NCBI RefSeq assembly: GCF_005519465.1
Contig: NZ_CP027858.1
Span: 5,022,001 to 5,086,000, forward strand
Reading direction: 5' to 3'
DNA: 64,000 nt
DNA from: Streptomyces clavuligerus
Lineage (GTDB): Bacteria; Actinomycetota; Actinomycetes; Streptomycetales; Streptomycetaceae
A program made the translations under genes and the position numbers. Below are positions 34,316 through 43,515 of this stretch, piece by piece (position 1 is the stretch's first letter; each line of letters opens with the position of its first letter). The notes under the pieces are model-generated. The model worked only from the letters and a program-made list of their open reading frames with translations. It did not search any database and was not told the origin of the DNA.

Positions 34316-35221
34316 CTACCGGGCCGGGACGCCCCGGGGGTCCAGCGCCGCCGCGATCGCCTCGTCGATGCCCGGGAACGCGAACACGAACCCCGAGTCG
34401 AGGAGTCTCGCGGGCACCACCCGCTGGCTGCCCAGCACATCCCCCGCCAGCCCCCCGAGCACCGCCCGCAGGGCGAACCCCGGGACCGGGAACGGCGTCG
34501 GCCTGCGCAGCACCCTGCCCATCGCCGCCGTGACCTCCCGGTTGGTCACGGGCGCCGGGGCCGTCAGATTCACCGGCCCCGCGAGGGGCGTGTCCAGGAT
34601 GTGCCGCAACGCGGCCACCTCGTCGTGCAGCGCGATGAAGCTCCAGTACTGGCGGCCGTCCCCCAGCCGCCCCCCGAGCCCCGCCCGGAACAGGGGGAAC
34701 ATCCGCCCCCATGCCCCCTCGCGCGCCACCACCAGACCGGTGCGCGCGTACGCGGTCCTGATGCCCGCCTCCTCGGCCGGGGCCGCCGCCTCCTCCCACT
34801 CCACGCACACATCCGGCAGAAAACCGTCCCCGGGCGGGGCCTCCTCGTCCACCGCGCGGTCCCCGGTCTCCCCGTACCAGCCGATCGCGCTGCCGCAGAG
34901 GAAGACGTCCGGCGGGGTGTCCAGGGTGGTGACCGCCTCCGCGAGCGCCGCCGTGCCCAGCACCCGGCTGTCGCGGATCTCCCTGCGGTACGCCTCGGTC
35001 CAGCGGTGGTCGCCGACGCCCGCCCCGGCGAGGTTGACCACGGCGTCACAGCCCACCAGGCCCGCCGTGTCCACGTACTGCCGCACCGGGTCCCACTCCA
35101 CCTCGTCCCCCCTCCGGGCGGGGCGCCGCACCAGGCGCACCACCTCGTGCCCGTCCAGGCGCAGGGAGCGCGTGAGCGCCGTACCGATGAGTCCGGAGGC
35201 ACCGGCGATCGCGATTCGCAT
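34316..35221 (-). CDS. TIGR01777-family epimerase-like protein
   Basis: A 301-aa NAD(P)-binding protein of the TIGR01777 group (YfcH/SulA-like). It starts MRIAIAGASGLIGTALTRSL. Family features include LAGAGVGDHRWTEAYRREIR followed by DSRVLGT, GSAIGWYGETGDRAVDEEAP, the TGLVVAREGAWGRMFPLFRA segment and DEVAALRHILDTPLAGPVNLT. The group resembles sugar-nucleotide epimerases but has no established reaction. It is divergent from the acetyltransferase gene (44-bp gap). Confidence 0.92.
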   Translation of the reverse strand: MRIAIAGASGLIGTALTRSLRLDGHEVVRLVRRPARRGDEVEWDPVRQYVDTAGLVGCDAVVNLAGAGVGDHRWTEAYRREIRDSRVLGTAALAEAVTTLDTPPDVFLCGSAIGWYGETGDRAVDEEAPPGDGFLPDVCVEWEEAAAPAEEAGIRTAYARTGLVVAREGAWGRMFPLFRAGLGGRLGDGRQYWSFIALHDEVAALRHILDTPLAGPVNLTAPAPVTNREVTAAMGRVLRRPTPFPVPGFALRAVLGGLAGDVLGSQRVVPARLLDSGFVFAFPGIDEAIAAALDPRGVPAR

Positions 35222-35265
35222 GAAAACCAGTCTGCCCCCGGCCCCTCCCATGACACAGTTTCCCC

Positions 35266-35757
35266 ATGCATGAGTCGCACATCCGCCCGGCGCGCGCCGA
35301 CGACGGCGACGCGCTGAACCGTCTCGACCACGACGCCTGGTCGACGCTGCACGCGGTCTCCCCCCGGCGGACGCAGCCCTTCGCCCCCTTCTTCGACGAG
35401 CGCAACCGCCCCGGGGACCTTCTCGTCGCCGAGGACGGCGGCGGGCTCCTCGGCTACATCAAGCTCGCCGCGCCCACCCCGCTCGCCTGCAACCGCCATG
35501 TCCTCCAGATCCAGGGGCTCGTGGTCGCGGACGCGGCACGCGGGCGCGGGGTCGGCCGGGCGCTCCTCCGCGCGGCCGGTACGGAGGCGCGCCGCCGGGG
35601 CGCGGTCCGGCTCACCCTGCGGGTGCTCGGCCACAACGCCCCGGCCCGTGCCCTGTACACATCGGAGGGCTTCGCGGTCGAGGGGGTGCTGCCCGGGGAG
35701 TTCCTGCTCGACGGGGAGTACGTCGACGACGTCCTGATGGGCCGCTCGCTGCCCTAG
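35266..35757 (+). CDS. GNAT-family N-acetyltransferase
   Basis: A 163-aa acetyltransferase. The acetyl-CoA loop is clear: LVVADAARGRGVGRALLRAA (R/Q-x-x-G-x-G/A), followed by RRRGAVRLTLRVLGHNAPAR and ALYTSEGFAVEGVLPGEF. The substrate is unknown. The ATG at 35266 begins MHESHIRPARADDGDALNRL. It is divergent from the TIGR01777-family gene and convergent with the DUF4240 gene, 17 bp away. Confidence 0.93.
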   Translation: MHESHIRPARADDGDALNRLDHDAWSTLHAVSPRRTQPFAPFFDERNRPGDLLVAEDGGGLLGYIKLAAPTPLACNRHVLQIQGLVVADAARGRGVGRALLRAAGTEARRRGAVRLTLRVLGHNAPARALYTSEGFAVEGVLPGEFLLDGEYVDDVLMGRSLP

Positions 35758-35774
35758 CCCCGGCCCGGGTCCCG

Positions 35775-36308
35775 TCAGAGCAGGTCCCGGCCGTCGCCGA
35801 AGCGCTCCCACAGCCGGGGAAACCGTTCCGCCAGCGTCTCCTCGTCGTCGAAGTCGAACGGGGTGCCCGCCGGTTCCGCGGGCTGCGGCGGAATGCCCAG
35901 CTCCGGTGCCACGGCCCCGGTGAGCCGTTCATACGCCTCGTCCGCCGCGTACCCCAGGTCCTCCCCGTCCCCGTCGATCTCGGGGTCGAACTCGTCCAGC
36001 AGCTCCGCGAGCGCGTCCGGCTCGTGCACCGCCCCCTCGAAGACCTCCCTGCCCTGGCCGATGAGCCAGCAGCGGAAGTAGTCGAAGACGTCGTCGCTCG
36101 CCCCGTCGAGCAGCACGGCCGCCGCGCCCCACAGATCCCAGGTGTACGCGCGGTTGTACCGGGCCTCGAAGTGCCGGGCGAAGTCCAGCACGGAGTCGGG
36201 GTCGAGCTGGGCCAGCCGTTCGACCAGCAGATCGGCGTGGTCCTCGGGGTCGCCGTCGGCGGCCTCGCGGGTGCGGTCCACGATCTCCCAGAACTCCGTC
36301 TCGTCCAT
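35775..36308 (-). CDS. DUF4240 protein
   Basis: A 177-aa acidic protein of the DUF4240 family, common in Streptomyces. It starts MDETEFWEIVDRTREAADGD, followed by FARHFEARYNRAYTWDLWGA and DVFDYFRCWLIGQGREVFEG, the most conserved segments. The predicted fold is all-helical and no function is assigned. A GTG directly precedes the ATG at 36308; the ATG is the likelier start. It is convergent with the GNAT gene. Confidence 0.88.
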   Translation of the reverse strand: MDETEFWEIVDRTREAADGDPEDHADLLVERLAQLDPDSVLDFARHFEARYNRAYTWDLWGAAAVLLDGASDDVFDYFRCWLIGQGREVFEGAVHEPDALAELLDEFDPEIDGDGEDLGYAADEAYERLTGAVAPELGIPPQPAEPAGTPFDFDDEETLAERFPRLWERFGDGRDLL

Positions 36309-36430
36309 CACGGGTCCAGCATCACGGCCGGAGCGGAGCCGCGCACGCGGAGCCGCCGAACAGGCTGACTCCCCGGACACCGTCAGAAGCCGGACAGCAG
36401 GTGTCCGGTATCCGTGCGAGCGTCGTCCGC

Positions 36431-37429
36431 ATGACAGCAGAGGACAGGACGACGACGGCGGACGGCATGACGGCGGACGGTACGACGAGGGGCGGTACGG
36501 CGGGTTGCGGCGCACGGGCGGACGCGCCGCTGGCCGGGCGGGTGGCGCTGGTGGCCGGGGCGACCCGGGGCGCGGGCCGCGCCATCGCCGTCCAGCTCGG
36601 GGCGGCGGGCGCCACGGTCTACGCGACCGGCAGGACCACCCGGGACCGGGTCAGCGAACTGGGCCGGGCGGGGGAGACCATCGAGGGGACGGCCGAGCTG
36701 GTCGACGCGGCGGGCGGGACGGGCATCGCCATCGCCGCCGACCATCTGGAGCCGGAGCGGGTACGGGAGGTGGTCGCCCGGATCGACCGCAACCACGGGC
36801 GGCTCGACATCCTCGTCAACGATGTGTGGGGCGGGAACGGCCTGCTCGACTTCGGCACCCGGATGTGGGACGTCGACCTGGACCGGGGGCTGCGGATGCT
36901 CGACCTCGGGGTGCGGACCCACATCATCACCAGCAGCATCGCCCTGCCGCTGCTGATCCGCAGGCCCGGCGGGCTGGTGGTGGAGGTCACGGACGGCACC
37001 GAGCGCACCAACCGGGAGCCCCGGGAGAACTTCTACTACGACCTCGCCAAGAACGCCCCCATCCGGATGGCCCGCCTCCTCGGCGAGGAGCTGATGGAGC
37101 TGGGCTGCACGGCGGTCGCCGTCACCCCCGGCTTCCTGCGCTCCGAGGAGATGCTCGACCACTTCGGCCTCACGGAGGAGAACTGGCGCGAGGGGACCGA
37201 GGCGCAGCCGCACTGGTCCCTCTCGGAGAGCCCCGTCTATCTGGGGCGGGGCCTCGCCGCCCTCGCCGCCGACCCGGGGCGGCACCGCTGGAACGGGCAG
37301 TCGCTGGACAGCGGGGAACTGGCCCGCGAGTACGGCGTCACGGACCTCGACGGCAGCCGCCCCGATGTCTGGGGCTACATCCTGGCGGAGAAGGCGGGCG
37401 GGCGGCCCGCCCCGGAGGACTACCGCTGA
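36431..37429 (+). CDS. SDR-family oxidoreductase
   Basis: A 332-aa short-chain dehydrogenase/reductase-like protein, longer than usual. The N-terminal 30 residues are a low-complexity stretch (TTADGMTADGTTRGGTAG) before the Rossmann core LAGRVALVAGATRGAGRAIA. The strand LDILVNDVWGGNG replaces the usual NNAG. The catalytic YxxxK is present as YYDLAKN. The C-terminal 70 residues (EGTEAQPHWSLSESPVYLG; NGQSLDSGELAREYGVTDLD) are typical of a Streptomyces subgroup of unknown substrate. It is convergent with the WYL regulator gene. Confidence 0.9.
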   Translation: MTAEDRTTTADGMTADGTTRGGTAGCGARADAPLAGRVALVAGATRGAGRAIAVQLGAAGATVYATGRTTRDRVSELGRAGETIEGTAELVDAAGGTGIAIAADHLEPERVREVVARIDRNHGRLDILVNDVWGGNGLLDFGTRMWDVDLDRGLRMLDLGVRTHIITSSIALPLLIRRPGGLVVEVTDGTERTNREPRENFYYDLAKNAPIRMARLLGEELMELGCTAVAVTPGFLRSEEMLDHFGLTEENWREGTEAQPHWSLSESPVYLGRGLAALAADPGRHRWNGQSLDSGELAREYGVTDLDGSRPDVWGYILAEKAGGRPAPEDYR

Positions 37430-37562
37430 ACGCCTCCGTGCCGCACGCCTCCGTGCCGCCACCCGGGCCCGCCCGCGCGGCCCCCGGCCGGTCGGCGGTG
37501 CGCCGCCCCGCCCGCCCCGGTCGTGGGCGGGCCCCGGCGGCGGTACGGGCCGTGTCCGCTCC

Positions 37563-38546
37563 TCAGCGGTACGGACGGGCCGCCCGTTCCGCCGCCTCCG
37601 CGAAACGCGTCCGCAGCTCGGCGGGGGCCAGAACCTCCAGCTCCGGGGCGAGGGCGAAGAGCTGTGCGTACGCCACCTCGGGGGACTCGACGGGCAGGGT
37701 CAGCGTCACCCGGCCCCGCTCGTCGGGCGGCTGCGCCGCCGCCAGCGCCTCGCGGGCGGCGGACCGCTCGGTGACGTACGGCAGCCGTCGCGCGCCCTCC
37801 TCGGTGACGCGGATCACCACCTCGGAACGGAGCAGCGAGCGGCCGAACTGCTCCGCGCGCTCCGCCCAGAAGGCCGGGAGGTCGAACGTCTCGTCCCGGT
37901 CGAAGCACGCGCCCCCGTCAACGGGGGTGACGAGGGCGGCCGAGGTGAAGCGGTCCAGCCGGTAGACCCGGAACGAGTCCGCCACCCGGGCGCACAGATA
38001 CCAGACGCCCGCCTTCAGCACGAGCCCGTACGGCTCCAGCTCGCGCCGGACCTCCTCGCCGCCCCGGCCCCGGTACTCCGCCCGCAGCCGCCGGTCCTCC
38101 CGGACCGCCTCCGCGACGACGGGCAGCAGCGGCGGCGTCTCCGGCTCCTGGTACCAGGCGGGCGCGTCCAGATGGAAGCGCTGGGCGGCGGTGCGGGGGG
38201 CGTCGCTGAGCGAGGGCAGCAGCGCCGCCGACACCTTCAGCCGGGCCGCCGACGCCGCGTCCCCGAGGCCCATCTCCCGCAGCGCCTGCGGCAGCCCCGA
38301 GAGGAACAGTGCCTCCGCCTCGCTGCGGCCCAGCCCGGTCAGCCGGGTGCGGTAGCCGCCGAGGAGCCGGTAGCCGCCCGCCCGGCCCCGGTCGGCGTGG
38401 ACCGGGACGCCCGCCTCGGACAGGGCGAGGGCGTCCCGGGTCACCGTCCGCTCCGAGACCTCCAGCTCCCGGGCCAGCTCCGCCCCCGTCATCGAGGGCC
38501 TGTTCTGGAGCAGGAGCACCATCTTGATCAGCCGGGCAGCGCGCAT
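37563..38546 (-). CDS. WYL-domain transcriptional regulator (DeoR-type HTH)
   Basis: A 327-aa regulator. The N-terminal HTH_11 (about 1-60) has MRAARLIKMVLLLQNRPSMT, ELARELEVSERTVTRDALAL and a wing GRAGGYRLLGGYRTRLTGLG. The WYL domain (about 140-215) has VVAEAVREDRRLRAEYRGR, the ligand-binding core LEPYGLVLKAGVWYLCARV (WYL as WYLCA) and FRVYRLDRFTSAALV. The WCX C-terminal part follows. WYL proteins sense nucleotides or other effectors; the targets here are unknown, and the convergent SDR is not an obvious one. Confidence 0.94.
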   Translation of the reverse strand: MRAARLIKMVLLLQNRPSMTGAELARELEVSERTVTRDALALSEAGVPVHADRGRAGGYRLLGGYRTRLTGLGRSEAEALFLSGLPQALREMGLGDAASAARLKVSAALLPSLSDAPRTAAQRFHLDAPAWYQEPETPPLLPVVAEAVREDRRLRAEYRGRGGEEVRRELEPYGLVLKAGVWYLCARVADSFRVYRLDRFTSAALVTPVDGGACFDRDETFDLPAFWAERAEQFGRSLLRSEVVIRVTEEGARRLPYVTERSAAREALAAAQPPDERGRVTLTLPVESPEVAYAQLFALAPELEVLAPAELRTRFAEAAERAARPYR

Positions 38547-38699
38547 CCCTCCATCATGGCCGAGAGGCCGAGAGGCCGTCGCGGCCGGAACGGCAGCACG
38601 GACGGGACGCCGGGCCGGGCCGGGCCGGGACGGCCCGGCCCGGCGCGGAGGTGACGGCCCGCGCGCGGTGCCGCCGCCGGCACCCGCCCGGGAGAGGCC

Positions 38700-39533
38700 C
38701 TACACCAGCGGCTCCTGCAACTCGGTCACCCAGGCCGCACGGTCCTCCGGCGCCTCCAGGTACACCTCGCGGGCGAACCCCGTCGACCGGTGGCCGCCCG
38801 CCTCGACCCAGCGGGCGAGGACCTGCTCCGTCTCGACGACCGTCGTCATCGGACCCCGGTGCACGACCGTCGCCGCCCGCTCCACCGCGGGCAGCTCCAC
38901 CACCTCGAAGCCCGAGGGGCCGTCCTCCGGCCGCAGCGCCACCGCCGGGCCGACGGTGAGGGCGGCGTGCACCACCACCCGGCCGTCGCCGCCCGGGGCC
39001 TCCTCGTAGTACGCGACCGGAGGCCCGGCGGGCACGATCCCCGCTCTCTCCAGCGCCGCGCACAGCCGGTCGTACAGCGGCTTGATGACCGGCCCGATGT
39101 CCTTCGGCGCATAGCTCTCCGCCACGCCGGACAGCTGTGCCACCCGCACGGCCGGAAGGGACTTCACGATGACCTCGTCGATGGGCATGCGCCCCTCACT
39201 CTCGATCGAACGGAGCCTCGCCTCGACCTGCCCCAGCCGCTCCGCCGCCCGGGCCATCGCCTCCTCCAGCTCCGCCCGGCGCAGGACGAGCATCCCGCGC
39301 AGCTCCTCCGGGCCCACCCGGTCCTCCAGGATGCGGCCCACCTGTTCGAGGGTGAGACCGAGATCCTTGAGGGCGATGATCCGGTTGAGCCGGGAGAGCT
39401 GGTCGGCCGCGTAGTGGCGGTAGCCGGTGCAGGGGTCGGTACGGGCGGGGCGCAGCAGTCCGAGGGCGTCGTAGTGCCGCAGCATACGAGCCGATACCCG
39501 GCCGTGCCGGGCGAAGTCTCCGATGGTGAACAT
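38700..39533 (-). CDS. MerR-family regulator with GyrI-like effector domain
   Basis: A 277-aa regulator. The MerR HTH and hinge start at once: MFTIGDFARHGRVSARMLRH, YDALGLLRPARTDPCTGYRH, and a coiled linker AELEEAMARAAERLGQVEAR. Residues about 120-277 form a GyrI-like (BmrR-type) effector-binding domain (LPAVRVAQLSGVAESYAPKD to GHRSTGFAREVYLEAPED). Proteins of this plan answer to hydrophobic drugs or cations. It probably regulates itself through the dyad at 39553-39572. No obvious target gene is adjacent. Confidence 0.92.
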   Translation of the reverse strand: MFTIGDFARHGRVSARMLRHYDALGLLRPARTDPCTGYRHYAADQLSRLNRIIALKDLGLTLEQVGRILEDRVGPEELRGMLVLRRAELEEAMARAAERLGQVEARLRSIESEGRMPIDEVIVKSLPAVRVAQLSGVAESYAPKDIGPVIKPLYDRLCAALERAGIVPAGPPVAYYEEAPGGDGRVVVHAALTVGPAVALRPEDGPSGFEVVELPAVERAATVVHRGPMTTVVETEQVLARWVEAGGHRSTGFAREVYLEAPEDRAAWVTELQEPLV

Positions 39534-39552
39534 GGTCCCCCCAGTCGACGGC

Positions 39553-39572
39553 CTCACACGGTGTCAAGGTCA
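39553..39572 (-). promoter_or_regulatory. Candidate MerR operator/promoter
   Basis: On the minus strand the region reads TTGACCTTGACACCGTGTGAGG from 39574, with near-dyad arms CCTTGACAC and GTGTGAGG. This resembles the self-regulated promoters of MerR-family genes. It lies about 20-40 bp before the MerR start. Confidence 0.5.
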
Positions 39573-39620
39573 AGCCCCCGCCCCGGGGCGGGGGCCGGCA
39601 GCGGTGCCCGGGTGCGCGGA

Positions 39621-39661
39621 CGCCCCCGGCGACGGGCCCGTTCGGGCCGCCACCGGGGGCG
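39621..39661 (-). terminator. Terminator hairpin after aceE
   Basis: An outer 9-bp stem CGCCCCCGG/CCGGGGGCG encloses a second stem around CGGGCCCGTTCGGGCC. It starts 34 bp after the aceE stop. Confidence 0.75.
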
Positions 39662-39694
39662 TTCGGGGCTCAAGGGGCCCAGGGGATCGGAGGC

Positions 39695-42385
39695 TCAGAG
39701 GCCGTAGCGCTCCCGGGCCTCCTTCACGGCCGTCGCCGGGACCTCGCCGCGCCGCGCGAGCTGCGCCAGCGCCGCGACGACGATCGACTGCGGGTCCACG
39801 CCGAAGTGGCGGCGGGCCGCCTCACGGGTGTCGGAGAGGCCGAAGCCGTCCGTGCCCAGCGAGGACCAGTCCTGCTCCACCCACTGGCTGATCTGGTCCG
39901 GGACCTGACGCATCCAGTCGCTGACCGCGAGGACCGGGCCCGGGGCGCCCGCGAGCGCCTGCCGGACGTACGGGACGCGCTCCTCGCCGCGCAGCAGGGC
40001 CGCGTCGGCCTCCAGCGCGTCCCGGCGCAGCTCGCCCCAGGAGGTCGCGGACCAGACATCGGCCGTGACACCCCACTCGGCGGCCAGGATCCGCTGCGCT
40101 TCGAGGGCCCAGTGGATCGCGGTGCCGGAGCCGAGGAGCTGAATCCTGGGGGCACCGGCCGAGGCGGGCACGCCCTCGTTGAACCGGTACAGGCCCTTGA
40201 CGATGCCCTCCTCGACGCCCTCGGGCATCGCGGGCTGCGGCTTCGGCTCGTTGTAGACGGTGAGGTAGTAGAAGACGTCCGAGTCCTCGCCAGGGCGTGC
40301 TTCGCCGTACATCCGGCGCAGACCGTCCTTGACGATCACCGAGATCTCGTACGCGAACGCCGGGTCGTAGTTGAGCGACGCCGGGTTCGTGGACGCGATC
40401 AGGTGCGAGTGGCCGTCCGCGTGCTGGAGGCCCTCACCGGTCAGGGTGGTGCGGCCCGCCGTGGCGCCGACGATGAAGCCCTTGCCGAGCTGGTCGGCGA
40501 GCTGCCACATCTGGTCGCCGGTGCGCTGCCAGCCGAACATCGAGTAGAAGATGTAGAACGGGATCATCGGCTCGCCGTGCGTCGCGTACGACGAGGCGGC
40601 GGCGATGAAGTCGGCCATGGACCCGGCCTCGGTGATCCCCTCGTTGAGGATCTGGCCGTCCGTGGCCTCCTTGTAGTACATGAGCTGGTCGCGGTCGACC
40701 GGCTCGTACGTCTGGCCCAGCGGCGAGTAGATGCCCGCCGACGGGAACAGGGACTCCATGCCGAAGGTCCGGGCCTCGTCGGGGACGATCGGGACCCAGC
40801 GGCGGCCGGTCTCCTTGTCCCGCATGAGGTCCTTCATCAGCCGGACGAAGGCCATGGTGGTGGCCATCTCCTGCTTGCCGGAGCCCTTCTCCAGGGCCTG
40901 GAAGGCACGCGGCGAGGTGACCGCCGGGTCGGGCAGCGCCACCTGGTGCACCCGGCGGGCCGGTGCGGGGCCGCCGAGGGCCGCGCGGCGCTCCTGGAGG
41001 TAGCGGACCTCGGGGGAGTCGGCGCCCGGGTGGCCGTAGGGCACCACACCGCCGTCGAAGGCGCTGTCGGCGATCGGGAGCCCGAGCAGGTCGCGCATGC
41101 CCTTGAACTCGTCGACCGTCAGCTTCTTCATCTGGTGGTTGGCGTTCTTGGACGCGAAGCCCTTGCCCAGGGTGTGGCCCTTGACCGTCTGCGCCAGGAT
41201 CACCGTCGGCGCGCCCCGGTGGGCGAGGGCCGCGCGGTACGCCGCGTACACCTTGTGCGCCTCGTGGCCGCCGCGCGAGGTGTAGAAGCACTCGGCGATC
41301 TTGTCGTCGCTCAGCAGCCGGCCCAGCTCGACGAGGGCGGGTTCGGCGCCGAAGAAGTGCTCGCGGATGTAGGCGACGTCACGGGTGGCGTAGGTCTGGA
41401 ACTGGGCGTCCGGGACCTCGCGCAGCCTGCGCACCAGGGCGCCGGCGGTGTCGAGCCGGAAGACCTCGTCCCAGGCGGAGCCCCACAGGGTCTTGACCAC
41501 GTTCCAGCCCGCGCCGCGGAACTGGGCCTCCAACTCCTGCACGATCTTGAAGTTCGCGCGGACCGGGCCGTCGAGGCGCTGGAGGTTGCAGTTGATGACG
41601 AAGGTCAGGTTGTCCAGGCGCTCACGGGAGGCGAGGGCCAGGGCCGCCGTCGACTCGGGCTCGTCCATCTCGCCGTCGCCGAGGAAGGCCCACACATGCG
41701 ACCGGGAGGTGTCCTTGATCCCGCGGTTGTGCAGATAGCGGTTGAACCGCGCCTGGTAGATCGCGGAGAGCGGGCCGAGGCCCATGGAGACGGTGGGGAA
41801 CTCCCACAGCCAGGGCAGCCGCCGCGGGTGCGGGTACGAGGGCAGCCCGGCGCCGCCCGCCTCCTGGCGGAAGTTGTCGAGGTGGGCCTCGGTGAGCCGG
41901 CCGTCGAGGAAGGCGCGGGCGTAGATGCCCGGCGCGGCGTGGCCCTGGATGTAGAGCTGGTCGCCGCTGCCGTCGCCCTCCTTGCCCCGGAAGAAGTGGT
42001 TGAAGCCGGTCTCGTAGAGCCAGGCGGCCGAGGCGAAGGTGGCGATGTGGCCACCGACACCCAGCTTGGAGCCGCGCGTCACCATGGCGGCGGCGTTCCA
42101 CCGGTTCCAGGCGGTGATCCGGGCTTCCATCTCCACATCGCCGTCGCAGACGGGCTCGGCGGCGGTGGGGATGGTGTTGACGTAGTCCGTCTCCAGCAGC
42201 CGGGGCACGGGGACCCCGGCGGCTTCGGCGTGCTGGAGCGTGCGGCGCATCAGGTACGCGGCACGGTGCGGGCCGGCGTGGTGGGCGACGGCGTCGACGG
42301 AGGCCGCCCACTCGGCGGTCTCTTCGGCGTCGCGGTCCGGGAGCTGGTCCAGCTCGCTCGGAAGCTTGGCTACGGGGTCGGACAT
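39695..42385 (-). CDS. aceE: Pyruvate dehydrogenase E1 component (homodimeric type)
   Basis: The thiamine-diphosphate enzyme that decarboxylates pyruvate and passes the acetyl group to the lipoyl arm of E2. It is 896 aa, the usual length for homodimeric AceE. Seen: [20 protein letters not shown], the TPP motif starting [20 protein letters not shown] and ending [32 protein letters not shown], and the C-terminal transketolase-like [20 protein letters not shown]. The start at 42385 is [21 protein letters not shown] GntR regulator gene lies 375 bp upstream in the same direction, with a probable operator between. It should work with the E2 and Lpd encoded at 43.5-46.8 kb. Confidence 0.98.
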   Translation of the reverse strand: MSDPVAKLPSELDQLPDRDAEETAEWAASVDAVAHHAGPHRAAYLMRRTLQHAEAAGVPVPRLLETDYVNTIPTAAEPVCDGDVEMEARITAWNRWNAAAMVTRGSKLGVGGHIATFASAAWLYETGFNHFFRGKEGDGSGDQLYIQGHAAPGIYARAFLDGRLTEAHLDNFRQEAGGAGLPSYPHPRRLPWLWEFPTVSMGLGPLSAIYQARFNRYLHNRGIKDTSRSHVWAFLGDGEMDEPESTAALALASRERLDNLTFVINCNLQRLDGPVRANFKIVQELEAQFRGAGWNVVKTLWGSAWDEVFRLDTAGALVRRLREVPDAQFQTYATRDVAYIREHFFGAEPALVELGRLLSDDKIAECFYTSRGGHEAHKVYAAYRAALAHRGAPTVILAQTVKGHTLGKGFASKNANHQMKKLTVDEFKGMRDLLGLPIADSAFDGGVVPYGHPGADSPEVRYLQERRAALGGPAPARRVHQVALPDPAVTSPRAFQALEKGSGKQEMATTMAFVRLMKDLMRDKETGRRWVPIVPDEARTFGMESLFPSAGIYSPLGQTYEPVDRDQLMYYKEATDGQILNEGITEAGSMADFIAAASSYATHGEPMIPFYIFYSMFGWQRTGDQMWQLADQLGKGFIVGATAGRTTLTGEGLQHADGHSHLIASTNPASLNYDPAFAYEISVIVKDGLRRMYGEARPGEDSDVFYYLTVYNEPKPQPAMPEGVEEGIVKGLYRFNEGVPASAGAPRIQLLGSGTAIHWALEAQRILAAEWGVTADVWSATSWGELRRDALEADAALLRGEERVPYVRQALAGAPGPVLAVSDWMRQVPDQISQWVEQDWSSLGTDGFGLSDTREAARRHFGVDPQSIVVAALAQLARRGEVPATAVKEARERYGL

Positions 42386-42760
42386 GTCGCCGCCTTCCGG
42401 AGTGGAGTGGGGATGGGGGATAGGGAGTGGGGGTTGCCCATGTCGTGGCAGGACAGGGCGACGGGCGGGTGAACCCGAAGGCGACTGTAAGCCGCTGATC
42501 GATGATCGATCAAAGTATTCGCACATAAAAGTTCTCCGTAGGGCGAAATTGGCATTCCGTGCCGTGAAATAGGGCACGCGGTGCCAAAAATTCCGCTTCT
42601 ACGGCGCTCATCTGCGCGGGGCCGCTCGCGGCTGGGCACCCGTACGGGGGTGTGCGCGAGAGCCCGGGGTGACGCCCGGACAGGGGTCCGGGACGGTGCC
42701 CGGGGCACCCCTGGGGGCGGCGGGAGCGGCGGTGGTCGTTCGACATCGTCGTGAGGCAGC
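42386..42760. other. aceE promoter region
   Basis: 375 bp between the GntR gene and aceE with no gene. The stretch around 42495-42560 is unusually AT-rich for this genome and holds the palindromic site at 42496-42512, consistent with a regulated promoter for aceE. Confidence 0.6.
42496..42512. promoter_or_regulatory. Palindromic operator upstream of aceE
   Basis: TGATCGATGATCGATCA, a near-perfect palindrome with a single central asymmetry, 111-127 bp upstream of the aceE start. The adjacent GntR/FadR-type regulator is the natural candidate to bind it; that link is inferred from position. Confidence 0.6.
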
Positions 42761-43384
42761 CTAGGCCCTCGGCGCACAGCCCAGGACATGGGCCTTCACC
42801 AGGGCCCCGATCTGCGGATCGCGCCGCTGGAACGCCTCCACGAGCGCCTGGTGCTCCTCCGCGTAGGACTGCTGCACCGTGCCCAGCCAGCGGATGGAGA
42901 GCGCGGTGAAGACCTCGATGCCCAGGCCCTCCCAGGTGTGCAGCAGCACCCCGTTGCCCGCCGCGCGCACCAGCTCGCGGTGGAAGGCCACGGTATGGCG
43001 GACCTGGCCCGCCGAGTCCCCGGCGCGGTCGGCCTCGTACAGGGCCGCCACCTCGGGCTCCAGGGCCGAGCAGTCCTCCGCCAGCCGCTCGGCGGCCAGC
43101 TCGGCGGCGATCTGCTCCAGACCGGCCCGCACCGGATAGCTCTCCTCCAGGTCCGCGGCGGTGAGATTGCGCACCCGGGCGCCCTTGTTCGGCGCGGACT
43201 CGATCAGCCGCAGGCTCTCCAGCTCCCGCAGCGCCTCCCGGACCGGGGTCTGGGAGACCTGGAGCTCACTCGCGATGCCGCGCTCCACGATCCGCTCGCC
43301 CGGCTTCCAGCGTCCACTGACGATGCCCTCCACGATGTGGGCACGGATCTGTTCCCGCAGCGACTGGACGACGGGCGGGGTCAT
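42761..43384 (-). CDS. GntR-family regulator (FadR subgroup, FCD domain)
   Basis: A 207-aa repressor-type protein. The winged HTH (about 8-70) has LREQIRAHIVEGIVSGRWKP, GERIVERGIASELQVSQTPV and REALRELESLRLIESAPNKG. The FCD effector domain (about 80-200) has LEESYPVRAGLEQIAAELAA and conserved His residues (QVRHTVAFHRELVRAAGN) typical of a metal-dependent acid-binding site. It precedes aceE and may control it in response to an organic acid, as PdhR does in E. coli. The parallel is functional only. ATG at 43384. Confidence 0.92.
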   Translation of the reverse strand: MTPPVVQSLREQIRAHIVEGIVSGRWKPGERIVERGIASELQVSQTPVREALRELESLRLIESAPNKGARVRNLTAADLEESYPVRAGLEQIAAELAAERLAEDCSALEPEVAALYEADRAGDSAGQVRHTVAFHRELVRAAGNGVLLHTWEGLGIEVFTALSIRWLGTVQQSYAEEHQALVEAFQRRDPQIGALVKAHVLGCAPRA

Positions 43385-43457
43385 GTGGGGGCTCCTTCAG
43401 GGGGACGAGGCCCACCGATTATCCCCTCCGGGGGCGGTGGACACAGTGAGGGGACGA

Positions 43458-43496
43458 CGAGGCGCCCCGCCCGGACTCGCCGGGCGGGGCGCCTCG
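43458..43496 (-). terminator. Terminator after the E2 gene
   Basis: A perfect 17-bp stem (CGAGGCGCCCCGCCCGG and its complement) with a 5-nt loop, 20 bp after the E2 stop. It separates the lpdA-E2 unit from the GntR gene. Confidence 0.9.
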
Positions 43497-43515
43497 CACT
43501 GCACTGTCGCCGGGC

